64,000 nucleotides of DNA from Andrena cerasifolii (GCF_050908995.1 NC_135123.1:5828001-5892000), one strand, 5' to 3'; counted from the first letter of the stretch, positions 47,346-58,555 are shown. Notes: generated by a model from the letters alone, not told the origin. Program-made: numbers and translations.

Positions 47346-47713
47346 CTTCTTTCGCTACATTATTCGAGGAATCCTCGGGGGAAAACACTGTAACGGTCTG
47401 AAAAATAAGGGTATTTTCGGGAATTTTTCCGAACAAACAGTGCATGTAAATCAACGTATTACTTAGTATAGCTAGTATGCACATATTGGAGGGTAAACAA
47501 ATTTTTTTCAGGCAAATTCGTGAATCCGTTTTCGGTATACGCTTCGTCAGAATGTACGCTGCGATCCTCTGGCGTTGACAGTGATGTAGCCATACCGTTA
47601 ATCTGAATTCGAAATGACAAAAATCACTGACAAAGAGCACAGAAAACAATTTCATATCCCATGGAAAGATTGAACTGTTATGTTGGTAAAATAAAATAGA
47701 ATGGGGCCTTTAA
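47346..47713. other. Inter-module sequence B-C, left part
   Basis: No feature recognised. The minus-strand frame 47125-47655 spans module and non-module sequence and has no domain. Confidence 0.45.
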
Positions 47714-48462
47714 TTAAGGGGTTACGCCACCCTGAGGCGCTCGAAACAGCACTAAACTAGACGATTTTTTTTTACTGATACTTTGAGGTTGAAAATCATA
47801 TCTTTTCTTCTTGTGTGTAGAACATGTATTAGTGCATATATTGTATAAATACTGTACAAAAATATTAAAAAATGACCGAGTTATTTGTTGCCCCGCGGAG
47901 CTCGTCCGCCGTTACACGCGTGACTGATATAACAAATTATAACGCCCAGGCTCATCTGAAATGAAAAGCATGATGATTTTCGTGTTCCTTAATAAAATAC
48001 CTACAATGCAGCATACGGATTTGAGAAACAAAAATTATTGCACAAATGAGAGCAAGGTGAAGAAAATTATTCGTTTCTCACCTGACAAAATAAACTTAAA
48101 ACATTTATTATATACGAATGGGTTATCGCATGAATAAAAATGATATGCTACATTGTAGAGAATACCGTTAAGAATATGCGTACCAAGTTTGAAATCAATC
48201 GGACAAATAGTTTTGGAGATATTCGATATATCACCTTTGAAAATGTAGTTTCGAGAAAAACGCAAAAGAAGAAAAGTGGAATGGTCGCTACCTGCTGCGG
48301 AATATCGACATCCACGCCTCGTTTGAAGTCTATAACGCGGCTATTTTGGGGAATTTTTGCGTCTACCACGAGTTAAATTATTCTCAAAACTTCACGTAAT
48401 AAAAAAACGCAAAGAAAAAAAAATCGGGTTTTCAAAACTTTCAGGGTGGCGTAACCCCTTAA
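47714..48462. mobile_element. TTAA-flanked TIR element, 749 bp
   Basis: TTAA at 47714-47717 and 48459-48462. The ends TTAAGGGGTTACGCCACCCT and AGGGTGGCGTAACCCCTTAA are perfect inverted repeats of about 22 bp, after which the two sides diverge. It is therefore a conventional MITE with short TIRs, unlike the fold-backs. Non-coding. It separates modules B and C. Confidence 0.93.
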
Positions 48463-49020
48463 GCAAACCCTGGCTCGAGCGTAGACCCTCCCAAACGCAG
48501 AACACTCTCGTTCGCAACACACATTTTTAGAATGTTCATCGCAAACAGCAGCGAACGTTTATTTCATCGTGGAGCATATAATTGGCAAGTCCAGGGGTTG
48601 TATTTATTCATTGCTCATGTTCATTCGTATAATTTCATATATTTTACCATTTCAGTGGAATTAACTCTCCTCTTTTATACGCCTTTCACACTCTTACCTA
48701 CGAATTTAACTTTTTTCAAATTTAAATTTTTCGATGTTCTATTTCGTACGAGCAACGTGTTTTCCCCAGCCGATCTCGTCACACATTCAACGCGTCGATA
48801 TTAACCTGCCTCCCTACACTTTCTTACCGCACTTATCGCTGTGCCCAATCGCGTGGCTAGGGGTGTGAATTTTTCAGCAGCGGGTTAGTTACGTCACAGT
48901 CGTCAGGAGTGTATAGAAAGAAAAAAAAATACATAAACGCATCGTATGAATAGTCACGATTCGTGAGAGGGCTGTTAAACATACGTGGAACGCGACTGGA
49001 ATAGAAACTATGGCCGCGAA
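48463..49020. other. Inter-module sequence B-C, right part
   Basis: No feature recognised. Confidence 0.5.
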
Positions 49021-49210
49021 AGGGGGTGGTCGTGCACGTACGCGTCGTCGTCGACGGGGGAATTGTTGGTCCCGTCGGTGTCCCGTTAGTGTTATTGGAT
49101 TCTGTACAGTCGAATAAGCCATCAACGGGGACAAGCATCCGCTCGAAATCGTGTTCGTTACGCAAATAGTCGCGTCTTTGTTATTACCCGCTACTTCGCC
49201 CCGTGACGTA
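49021..49210 (+). promoter_or_regulatory. Recurrent module copy C
   Basis: Core TTATTGGATTCTGTACAG at 49092-49109, then TCGAATAAGCC. Second box CGCAAATAGTCGCG at 49161-49174, 69 bp after the core start. The lead-in GTTGGTCCCGTCGGTGT resembles copy B. The core lacks the final A of GGATTA. Confidence 0.5.
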
Positions 49211-50138
49211 TTCACTTTGTGACCGGCGCGTGTTTCGATACAGGGAATCACCTCGAATCGGGGGGCGTTATTTTACTCGATGGACTCGGCCCTGGGTCGA
49301 ATTAGCCATTCCCTCACGGAACGAGTCCTTTGACCGTTGCACGACGAGAAATCGTAACCTGCGGACCTTATGTCCACGGAACGGTCCTCTACGTTTGCTG
49401 GGAGAATTTGCGACCGATTCGCGTCGCGCCGGATATTCCAACCGTTCCGAAGTCAATTATAGGGTGTTTTTGGTAAACGGGTTGATAGTTCACGCAGGCT
49501 GGTATTAGATGCTGTGTATGTCTGATTATACACAGACTAGTCCACTTGCATTACGTACTTGTACTTTTGTTCTTCTTTCACGATGAAAACGTAGGGGAAA
49601 GGTGTGTGAAATGATCCCACGGGGTAAAATGATTCCTGGCTGTTCTGCCTGCCTATTAGTGTTGTTGTTTTTTAATATCGATGTACAAAAGTTCAGCCCG
49701 TACTAGGGTTTACATGTACAAAAATCGGCTTTTGAAAAAACTGGTGTTCAAATTTCATTATTCACAAAAAAAACGGTTAAACCGGTTTTCGAATTCTCAC
49801 AAAAATTGCAATTAAAATAGAAATTAAATATTTGTACTTATTTTAAAATTTTTTAGTTTTTTTTTTAATATTTGTGGAATTACAGAAATGTATTTAAATA
49901 AAATATACTCTATCTCTACAAAACCAAATAAATAAAAAAAATTAAAATAACTAGTAGTAAATAGGTGTATAGGTGTAAGTGTTTCTGGGACTGTTAACTG
50001 AAGACTGTGCTTTCGTTTTGATTTCTTCCTTCATCTTGTTCTTCTTTTCTTCTCCTTTTTTTATCCAGTACCATACGCATCTACTCAGCTCCTTCTTCTT
50101 CTCCAGCGCACAAACAAAATGATGGTCCGCTACCAAAA
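49211..50138. other. Inter-module sequence C-D, left part
   Basis: AT-rich from about 49660, with a pyrimidine-rich tract at 50015-50105. No gene or repeat recognised. Confidence 0.5.
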
Positions 50139-50489
50139 CCCGGTGACTTCTTAATTTTTTTATGAAAATCTTGAATTTTTACGGACCCTATAAGAGGTTT
50201 TCCTCGAAATAGCACATGTTTTACACATCCTGTAATTTTTTCCAAGTAGACCTGAACCCTCAATTCGTTCGCAATCAGGAAAAAATAAAGAGAAAAAAAT
50301 ATTCGAGAAAAACGCGTTTAAAGTTTCTGGGCAAAGACGACGCTATAAGTTGCCGCTTGACGTTGTTAGCTGCCAAATCTACAATTTTGCGAATTTTACT
50401 CTAAACCAAGCGGCATTTTATTCAGAAAAGATAGTACTTTCGTAAAATATAAAAAAAATCAATTTTTTTCGACTGCCTAGTCCCCTTAA
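50139..50489. mobile_element. Single-arm copy of the TTAA fold-back family
   Basis: From CCGGTGACTTCTTAATT at 50139 to GACTGCCTAGTCCCCTTAA at 50489 it is collinear with the right arm of the 23.7 kb element (24084-24419). The inverted left arm is absent. It starts at the equivalent of the palindrome centre. TTAA is at 50486-50489. It may be a broken copy or a non-palindromic relative. It separates modules C and D. Confidence 0.88.
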
Positions 50490-50879
50490 GGGTATCTTTT
50501 TAGACACCTTTCCCCCACAGTCCTCGACTTACATGCGATAAAAGAAGCATCCGAGGTTCTCGAAATCGCCGAAAATTCGAGCGCTCTGTTCCTGCGTAAA
50601 AGAGCAATGACGGGCGCCGTAATTCGCGCAAATGAACCTGATCGTAGAGTTTGAAGGTTTGCGTTATGCTGACCGGCGAAAACAAAAACACCTCTCGTAA
50701 TTACGTTATTTGTCGCCGGGCCGTTTCGCCCGGTGTAAATTGTATTAAATATAGGGAACGGCGGGGCAAAGCCCCTTTGTGGCCGTTGAATTTGTTTTCA
50801 TGCAATTAGAAGTGCGATGTAGCAGCCTGGTTGAAATTTTGAACGGCGCGCGGTACTCGTTACAATGAGCTCACGCAAC
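50490..50879. other. Inter-module sequence C-D, right part
   Basis: No feature recognised. Confidence 0.5.
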
Positions 50880-51160
50880 GAATGTACAAGCGCGCGATTT
50901 GCAGCTGACGCTTTGTGTGCACGCGCCGACGACGGTGCATGGGACGCGGCGCGTAATGCCGCCGCGCCGCGGAACGAACGGGTTATTGGATTAAATACAC
51001 GTAACCGATCGAGTGGGTGTGAAACGCTCGGTGTCGATTATTATCCACAAATAATCGCCGGGATCCTGATTGCCACTGGCTTCGCGTCACGAAATTATGC
51101 TGTCGATCGTGGCCGCTGTACCACTATTATTTACAATGAATCGCAAATAACGCGGAACCA
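50880..51160 (+). promoter_or_regulatory. Recurrent module copy D
   Basis: Core TTATTGGATTAAATACAC at 50983-51000, identical to copy A over 18 bp. GTAACCGA follows directly, so CTCGA is missing relative to copy E. The box-like CACAAATAATCGCCG is at 51046-51060, and a second CGCAAATAACGCG is at 51142-51154. The missing bases shift the frame relative to copy A, which argues against coding conservation. Confidence 0.5.
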
Positions 51161-51863
51161 GGGCTTCTCGGATTAATTGGGAAAATTCAACGTGGGATGA
51201 TTCGCGGTGAATGAAGACTTCGGGGGATCGCTGACGAGCACGTAATGGGCAGCCTGGAGATCTGAAGGCGTGGTAGGGTAAATTATACAATGATTTGCAC
51301 CCTAAGCGAAAATCCCAATTGGAATGTCTATATTTTTTTTTGTGAAATTTTTATATCAATGTTTACGGATTTCTCGTTAAAATAGAACATATTGAGTACC
51401 TATTAAGTTTGTTATTTTAAAAATATTCAGTGAAAAACAAAAATAAGCATAGAAGTATTGGCAATTGGAGGGTATATAGAAAAACATATGTAGTTAAAAA
51501 GGAGGTTTAAAGTGTTTAAACAGACTATTTCATTCACTATTAAATACCAACAATACTTAGTAAATCTGTGTTTCAATCCATTACTTAGTTATAAAGCGAC
51601 AAAATATACTTATCTACCCCTTATCAAAATTTTAAGAAGACGCCTAAAACGCAGCCCTTTGTCCCACTTTGGGGTGTTGCCAGATGTAAAATGTGTAGTT
51701 CAACTACTGGGCTTTGCAGTGTTGTAGCGAAAGAAAAATAAGAAATTGTAAAAAAGTACTTTCGTAACTTGTACTTCTTAATAATTTACTTTTTAATCAA
51801 GAGTGTCAGTGATTACTGCAGTGCCAGCATTAGTGCAGTTTACCATATACACAGAATATATTT
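51161..51863. other. Inter-module sequence D-E, left part
   Basis: AT-rich. TAGGGTAAATTATACAATG at 51273 resembles TAGGG-start repeat ends, but no partner is defined. Confidence 0.45.
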
Positions 51864-51871
51864 TTCATAAG

Positions 51872-52943
51872 CAGGGCTTGAAACTGTTATTATAAAGATT
51901 TCGGTTCTTGAAAGAGTTATTCGGAACCTTTATTCCGAATAACCGTTATAAAGAACCTAAATATCAGACTATATCACTTTAAGTTACGGTTCCTATATAG
52001 CTCTATAACTTTTATTTTTAGGTTCGATATAAGTTCCAAAAACGGAACCGATTTATATAGTTCTATAACTTTTCTTTTTAGGTTCGATATAAGTTCCAAA
52101 ACGGAACTGATTTATATAGTTCCATAACTTTTATTTTTAGGTTCTGTATAAGTTCCAAAGCGGTTATAGAATCGATTCTTGTAACGATTGTACAGAATTT
52201 TACAGTAAATGAAATCACAACATATTACAAATATATATTACTGTGTATAACCAAATTATTTAAAAATTATTATAAATAAGTAAGTAAATTTTACACATAT
52301 ATTTACACATCTGATGATAAAACAAATAGATGTGTACACACCTGTACATAGGTACATATACCATTATTTTGTAGTATCAAGTGTTCGTTAATATAAATGT
52401 TTGGTTGTTATACCGATGAGGGTCTAGCTTACGGATTTCAATGATTTTGTAACATGTCGTCGGAATCATGGTCCTGATGGTAAGGTGGACCCTCATTGAA
52501 AAAATGAACTTGACAAATAAAAGTTTCGATCCATGGTATTAAATATTTATTGCACTCTGTGCTATAATAATACACAGAATAGATAAACTTAATACGCATA
52601 CTTAAATATATATATAATAAACTTGTTCAGAGGCATGCGAATTCTCTCATTCACCCTGCTTCTGACCCGGTCGCTTCCCAATCCCACCGAACTTATAAAG
52701 AACCTAAAAACGAAACTTATAGAACTATATAAATCAGTTCTATAACCGCTTTGGAACTTATATAGAACCTAACAAATAAAACTTACAGAGCCATATAGGA
52801 ACCGTAACTTAAACTGATATAGTCTGATATTTAGATTTTTTTTTATAACGGTTATTCAGAATAAAGGTCCTTCATAACTCTTTCAGTCAGAACCTTTATA
52901 TAACACTTTGAAACAGTTATTTTCGGAACCTGTTCAAGCCCTG
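51872..52943. mobile_element. hAT-type fold-back element, 1072 bp
   Basis: It starts CAGGGCTTGAAAC and ends GTTCAAGCCCTG. The 8-bp flanks TTCATAAG (51864-51871) and GTCATAAG (52944-52951) match at 7 of 8, a hAT-type duplication. The arms contain direct repeats around TTTTAGGTTCGATATAAGTT and ATTTATATAGTTCTATAACT at 52010-52160, which recur inverted at 52690-52830. The unique middle is AT-rich without transposase. It separates modules D and E. Confidence 0.93.
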
Positions 52944-52951
52944 GTCATAAG

Positions 52952-53160
52952 ATACGGGAACCACGAGTCGCGAGGATGTAGAAATCATTAGGGGTACGAA
53001 TCACAAGATACGAGGTCAATGTCTAAAGTGGGAATTACGATACGTGAGCGAGATAATGCGTGAGAATTACATAAATTGAAAATTATAAAGTGGTCGTAAG
53101 TGCCACGACATTCAGATTCAGTGAATTACTTTCCGCGTCTGTTTCGCCGCCGCGTCCTGG
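52952..53160. other. Inter-module sequence D-E, right part
   Basis: No feature recognised. Confidence 0.5.
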
Positions 53161-53385
53161 AATTATATCCACACACACGCACGACAGAGACACTGTTGCG
53201 TTAAGGTGTACGTCAGCTGGAGAATCATCGTTTTCCCGTCGGGATTATTGGATTTAATGCACTCGAGTAACCGATCCTGTAGACGCCAAACACCGGCGCT
53301 TCTCGTTGAAACGGGGTTTGTCATTCGCAAATAGTCACGCGACCTCGCCTGTCATTATAACTCAGACGCCGTGACAGCGTTAAGC
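53161..53385 (+). promoter_or_regulatory. Recurrent module copy E
   Basis: Core TTATTGGATTTAATGCAC at 53245-53262, then TCGAGTAACCGA, sharing CTCGAGTA with copy A and TAACCGA with copy D. Box CGCAAATAGTCACG at 53326-53339, 81 bp after the core start, is a near match to the box in copy C. An in-frame stop (TAA) follows the core. Confidence 0.5.
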
Positions 53386-55535
53386 AGACACTCTTGAGGC
53401 ACTCCCGGCGAAACATTCAACGTTCACTTGTGCCTTCATTCGAACCTTCGCAATGCCGCATGGTAGATCATCACTCTTTCAGATGTGAATCTAATTGCAG
53501 AGTTCCAAACTTTCACATACCATTATTCAATAAAGAGTTTCAAAAATTTGGCAAAGGTGATCCTTAAGATTTCACGCCGTGTATTTCCAGTAGCCGGATC
53601 AACGCCAAGCGGCCCCACTAGCGGCAGATTTAATTTCCACTTGCTGCTCCTAGTAGTGCGAGTCAACGATAATTGACCCACCCCGGAGCAGGCGGTTCGC
53701 GGTGCCCACAAATCCTGCTTTAAAGAAAGAATACCCAGCACCTTTCGCGCAACAATCGGGTGGCGCGATTGCGTAAAATGTCCCAATTAAAATGCGCCCA
53801 TAAAGCGCCTGAAAGCGATCGTACCGCCACATTAATTAGCAACGAGACACCCGCACTAATTAACGAATCAAAGCAATGGGGACCCACTCCGATAATTCGG
53901 TCAACACTGTCACTTTATTATGAATAAACGCAGGCAGTGCTGCAAACGGCATTGAGACTCTTTCAGGGTAGCCGGCCCCCGTTTCATATTACACCTGCTC
54001 GTCAAACGGAAGTGTGTGCGGATCGAAACCACCGATTGCCACACGCGGTCGCCATTCAATTAGCGGCCTCCTGGTTCCCTGAAAATCGAGCGACCGAAAC
54101 CTGCCACGTCGCCGGGCCTAGTATTCGGGGGATTATGGCATTCTCGATTACCGTTATCCGTCGGCAAACATCGGCGCCGCTTTTTCTGCGGCGAGCCCGG
54201 CACGCGACCCGAACCTCCCCCGTTCGCGTTAATAAACATCGCGGGAGAGGGATCGACGCGTCGCGAATGTTAATTAACCAGATACGAAATGGCCCCCGAC
54301 CCTTTTACGACCAGACACTTTCGTTGGATTCCACGTAAACGTTCTCAGGGAACAGATGGTCCCCGCAGCCCTTTACGTGCCCATTGTTCCCTTATCTTAA
54401 TTGTTTAAAGTAAATTCGCCGCGGCGGGGGTGAATTTTGTGTTGCCAGACGTTTCGTAATTGCAGTTTTCTGGGATCCCATCGCTGCGCGCCTCGGATGG
54501 GCTTGGCCGAGGGAAGTTGTAAGCTTCTTGCAAAATTAGCGAATCGTTAAAGCGATTGGAACGGGGTGCCGTTTCTCGCAGCAACCAGGGTGTATTAATG
54601 GATTCTTTAAATTCATTACAGGACGTCCGTAGTAATTTGCGATACTTGGGTCTTTCTTTGCGATAGATTCAAGGGAAGCTTTAGCCACGTCGCACGGTGG
54701 ATACAAATCTTTAAAACGCGGCAAACCCCGCAAAGTGTACTTCAATTTAGTCAGAAATCGGGGCTCGTGGGTTTCTGGGGTCGCTGATTACGAATCGGAA
54801 GTCAAAATTGCAAGAAAAACATGGCGAATCTAATATCACTGGAATGAATGTTGTTTTCAAGTTAATTTCTGTGAAGATTATTTTCCGATTTTTGACTAAA
54901 ACGATACAATTAGAATGTCGAATTTAATATGACGACGTTGATTTTAAAAAATTTAAAATTATTTTGAAAATTTCAACATTTCTGCGTTTAGTAGGTCACC
55001 TAGTTCAAGTATATTGTCGAAAATAAAAGAACACTACGTTTTATTCATATTCTAAATACACTGGGCACTTTAAATTGAAATATCTGAAAAACCGCAAATG
55101 TTCTCAATCTGATATCATACTTGACATGTTACTTTAATATAAAGAAACTTGTTACAGCGTGACACTCGGTGACACTCGTCTTTGTTTTCCTTCCGTTTTA
55201 TTAAAACGTGACTTAGATTCATAAATCTATATTCATAAATGTCATAGCACAATGAGAAGGGAATTACAACGGTAAATTCAAAGATATTTTACTTTGTTTC
55301 TGTGGAAAGTTTATGTTTATAACACCCACTTTAATGGTAAACCAATTCACACATGGATCTTTTCAGATAAACTTTCTCTGACACATTAAACATGCTCCCA
55401 TTTTCAACGTATTAAGGAGCATGAAATTTCGTCTACTTTGACGGCCTATATCTCGATAACCAATCAATATATTTAAGAAATTCGAGCGGCATTTGATGCA
55501 CTGATATATATACAATAAATCTGCTGTAATAGCAA
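53386..55535. other. Unrecognised noncoding sequence
   Basis: GC-rich to about 54540, then AT-rich. The plus-strand frame 53937-54338 (133 codons) has no recognisable domain. No repeat ends seen. Confidence 0.5.
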
Positions 55536-55539
55536 AAAG

Positions 55540-56025
55540 TTCCTTTCCACTTGTACTTCACAATTAAGGATATATTAGGATTTATCTTGATTTTTTTTAT
55601 TCACTTTTTAATCATTATACAATACCCATATATTTTCGGAGATCCTGATAATTTCATCTACGCTAATTCAATATCTACTCCCGTTCACATTAAACCTGAA
55701 TGACACTTGCTATTTGCTTACTCAATTTTACGAGCCATCCCAAATAAATTAGGAGGTGTAATTGGATTAACTATATCAATTTTAATCTTAAAAATTTTAC
55801 CATTTACCAAAATATATAATGTAATATCAAGAATATTTTATCCTACAAATCAATTTTTGTTCCGAAGATTTGTCTCACTATTTATTCTATTAACATAATC
55901 GAGAGGGAAACATCTTGAATATCCTTACAAAGAACTAAGTCAAATTTTTACAACATTATATTTCTCTTACTCTGTTATCAATCCTAATTTAAATAATTAT
56001 TGAGACTCATTAATCTACAAGATTC
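55540..56025 (+). pseudogene. cob: Nuclear mitochondrial insertion: C-terminal part of cytochrome b
   Basis: Read with the invertebrate mitochondrial code, the frame starting at 55542 gives the C-terminal ~40% of cytochrome b, the membrane subunit of respiratory complex III. Diagnostic stretches are FGDPDNFIYANS, PVHIKPEW, ILRAIPNKLGGVIGLT and LEYPYKELSQIF. Trp is encoded by TGA at 55701-55703 and 56001-56003. It would be a stop in nuclear translation, so the source is mitochondrial. The frame is continuous, with no frameshift, but TAA at 55896-55898 replaces a codon that is normally Trp. This means it is non-functional and probably fairly recent. Upstream of 55540 similarity fades and the insertion breakpoint is uncertain. 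It is flanked by nuclear sequence on both sides, which argues against a contaminating mitochondrial contig. Confidence 0.95.
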
Positions 56026-56026
56026 A

Positions 56027-56092
56027 AGTTAATGAGTCTGATAGGCATATATTCTGAAATGCTATATACTTCGAAAATTGAATTTTGGCTAG
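56027..56092 (+). pseudogene. trnS2: Mitochondrial tRNA-Ser(UCN) copy within the insertion
   Basis: AGTTAATGAGTCTGATAGGC continues directly after cytb, in the order and strand normal for insect mitochondria (cytb, then trnS2). The anticodon TGA is at 56055-56057 in a loop flanked by TATAT-like stems. The 3' part (GAAAATTGAATTTT) resembles the T-arm region but the last bases and acceptor pairing have drifted. The insertion appears to end near 56090. Inside the nucleus it is a relic. Confidence 0.8.
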
Positions 56093-58550
56093 CTTTCGGC
56101 GATTTGAGACCACCTTGCGTCGTTTCTTATCACAAGTACCTCGGAAGGGACGATTTCCTTGGGAGCAGAGGGTAGTGAAACGATCCCCGGTTTTATTAAT
56201 ATCGGCGCCAAACTGTTGACCACAAGATATTCCCCGCGGAATTTCGTAAAACACCAACAGCTCACTAAAAACTTCGTCTCTCGTCAGCATTGTGCTTCGC
56301 CGACCTCTAATCCCGAAGCAGCAGCTGCCCAATAAACCCTATCCTTCCATTCCGCACACACTTTGATCGTTCATGGAACAAGAAACACAGCGATTGGCCG
56401 GGTAAGAGGAACAGTTTTGCGTCAGGTCGTATCCCAGCCGTAAAATTTAAAGCCTCCCCTTTGCCAGGAAGGAAGGGTGTCATTTCGCGGAAGGTTTGCT
56501 AAAGGTTAACAGCCTAGGTACCGGGACTCGCGGGCCTGGCCGTTGCTCGTCGAAAGGCAAAGCAACGTGGCGTGCAGTTTCTTCGCAGGCGTGTGCCCAC
56601 GATGCGTGCTGCGACCCGTGGGCAGAGATTGCCAGGGACGACGAGGCTAACTTCGTTCGGGTTAGCGGTGATTCGATTTACCTGGAAGGCTAGCCAGGGC
56701 CAAGTGTACAACACGTTGCAAGCCGGGACAGCAATATGTAATCCACTTTAACCACACACGCCACCCTCGTGCCTCCACCACCTCTTCCTCCTGTGTTGGA
56801 CCATCGACCAGACCCTTCTTCGACTGAGGGTATCCTCTTTTCTCGTCGCATCTCGCCCCCGGACCCTTGTCGAGCTGCTTCTTCCACCTAACGCGGCTTA
56901 AGCATCGTGAGCTGTTCCCCGCGTTACCGAACAGCGGGAAATTGATTTTCATGGGGGATGGCGAAAGTTAAGGGAATTGGCAAGGTGGTGGACGATGTGA
57001 TCGGCGAAGATTTGAGAGATTCTCCAGTGGCGACGGTGGCGAGGGACTCCGATCTTCTGGGTGTACCGTTACATTGGAATTTGCATCTTCCTTTTCTGAG
57101 GAACACGCCCCCGTCCTGTCAACTGTATTTCGCGGCCACTCGCATTGCAAACTTTAAATCGACGAAGTCACTGTACACGCAATTCCGCGAAAGACGCGTC
57201 ACGGTGGGAGTATTTTTCGGTGGAAGAGTTCGAAGTTACATGGCAGTCACATTGCGGAATATTGCTTCTGGTGAATTGGATATTCGTTAGATTCTATCGA
57301 GCTGGTATATGCTGCGGTGTTTACAAGTCACATTCAGCTCGAATCTCGGCATAGTTCGGATTTCAGACCCTGGCATTACGAGCAATTGGTATTGCCGCAG
57401 TTGCAGGGGTAAGGCTACGTATTCCTGGGAACGCATAAGACCAGCACGTGATTGAAATTTTCATTGCCTCCTCGCATTAGCTGTTTTCGAATGCGCCCAG
57501 TGTGCTGCGGTAGGTGTTCTTTTTTTTTTTGCTGCGCGATAAAAACACACAGGGGGGAAACAAAGGGCTGAAAGAGGGGCGAGACTGGCGTTGCTGAAAC
57601 GAGGTAATGTTGTGGAAAAAAGTAATTATAGCAATGAAACGATTTTGCGAAGCTTCCGCGTGCGTGTAGTTTAATTTAGGAAACGGTTATTCGCAAAATG
57701 GAAACGTTGAATTATTCTTCGCGCTCGCAGTCCGAAGTTGCAGAATACACTGGACTCTTCCACCCACTTTCGGAAGCTTGCAGTCTCCGCAAACGGTATT
57801 CCCTTTATAATACCTATCGAAAGAATCCTTCTCGTATCTCCCTCTTCTTGATCGTACACGAAGCGAATGAAATTTTCGCGAAGCACAGAGCATCCCCCCA
57901 TGGATAAAGTCTCCCTTAATTCTCGAAGACCGCCGGGTCGCAGAGTATAATACCGTTTGTGTTAGGGGTGATTCGATTTATCCGGATGGCCAGCAGCAGC
58001 GGCAGGGTCAAGTGCGCGCTGTCCGTTGCAAGCTGGGACAGCAATATGTAATCCATTTTAGTCTGGTCCCCTTGCTAGCTGTAGGCTTGAAAGAACCACC
58101 TGCGAGAGGTTTCATTTATAACGCCGGATCAGCGCGCAGAGCTGGTAACCTCGAACAATTCGTCTGCTTCTTAATCCACGGCAATGGATGTAATCGCGGT
58201 GGAAAATTTCGCTCCAACGCTGCGCGGCGTTGCTCCGGAAAATTCTGACCAAGGAAATCTTGATTTCCTCAAGGTTACTTGCAAAGTATTTATCTATCAT
58301 CGAAGGTTCTTTAGCCGCTCCATTTCATTTCGAATATAATTTTTTGGAAGGCGAGAAGCCAATGGTTTCTTTTATGAGCAGATGTTAGCGTCAACAGAAT
58401 TTCGAAATGCTATGGAACTTATATTATTAGTATTATTGTTATTATATACGGGGAAAACCCTTTAGAGTACATAATATCTCCACAAAATTACCTTTTTTAA
58501 TAAAAGGTACAAATAAGTGCGCCAAGTATACACGCGCGCGCAGAAGAAGG
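56093..58550. other. Unrecognised noncoding sequence
   Basis: Mixed composition. A loose similarity links 56650-56750 and 57960-58055: both read GGTGATTCGATTTA, then GGCCA..., GGGACAGCAATATGTAATCC and ATTTTA/ACTTTA. This is a ~90-bp dispersed duplication. No gene is supported, although short frames overlap on both strands. Confidence 0.55.
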
Positions 58551-58555
58551 AAAAG

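Noticed and set aside
45120..53385. The five modules as coding exons, for example a mutually exclusive exon cluster
   Set aside because: A VIGLNT-like plus frame and an FNPI-like minus frame recur, but stops in C and E and a 4-5 base deletion in D break both; no consistent splice sites flank the cores.
55707..55898. A 63-aa nuclear protein gene
   Set aside because: Part of the cytochrome b insertion; the start is a TTG inside the mitochondrial frame, and TGA-encoded Trp shows mitochondrial origin.
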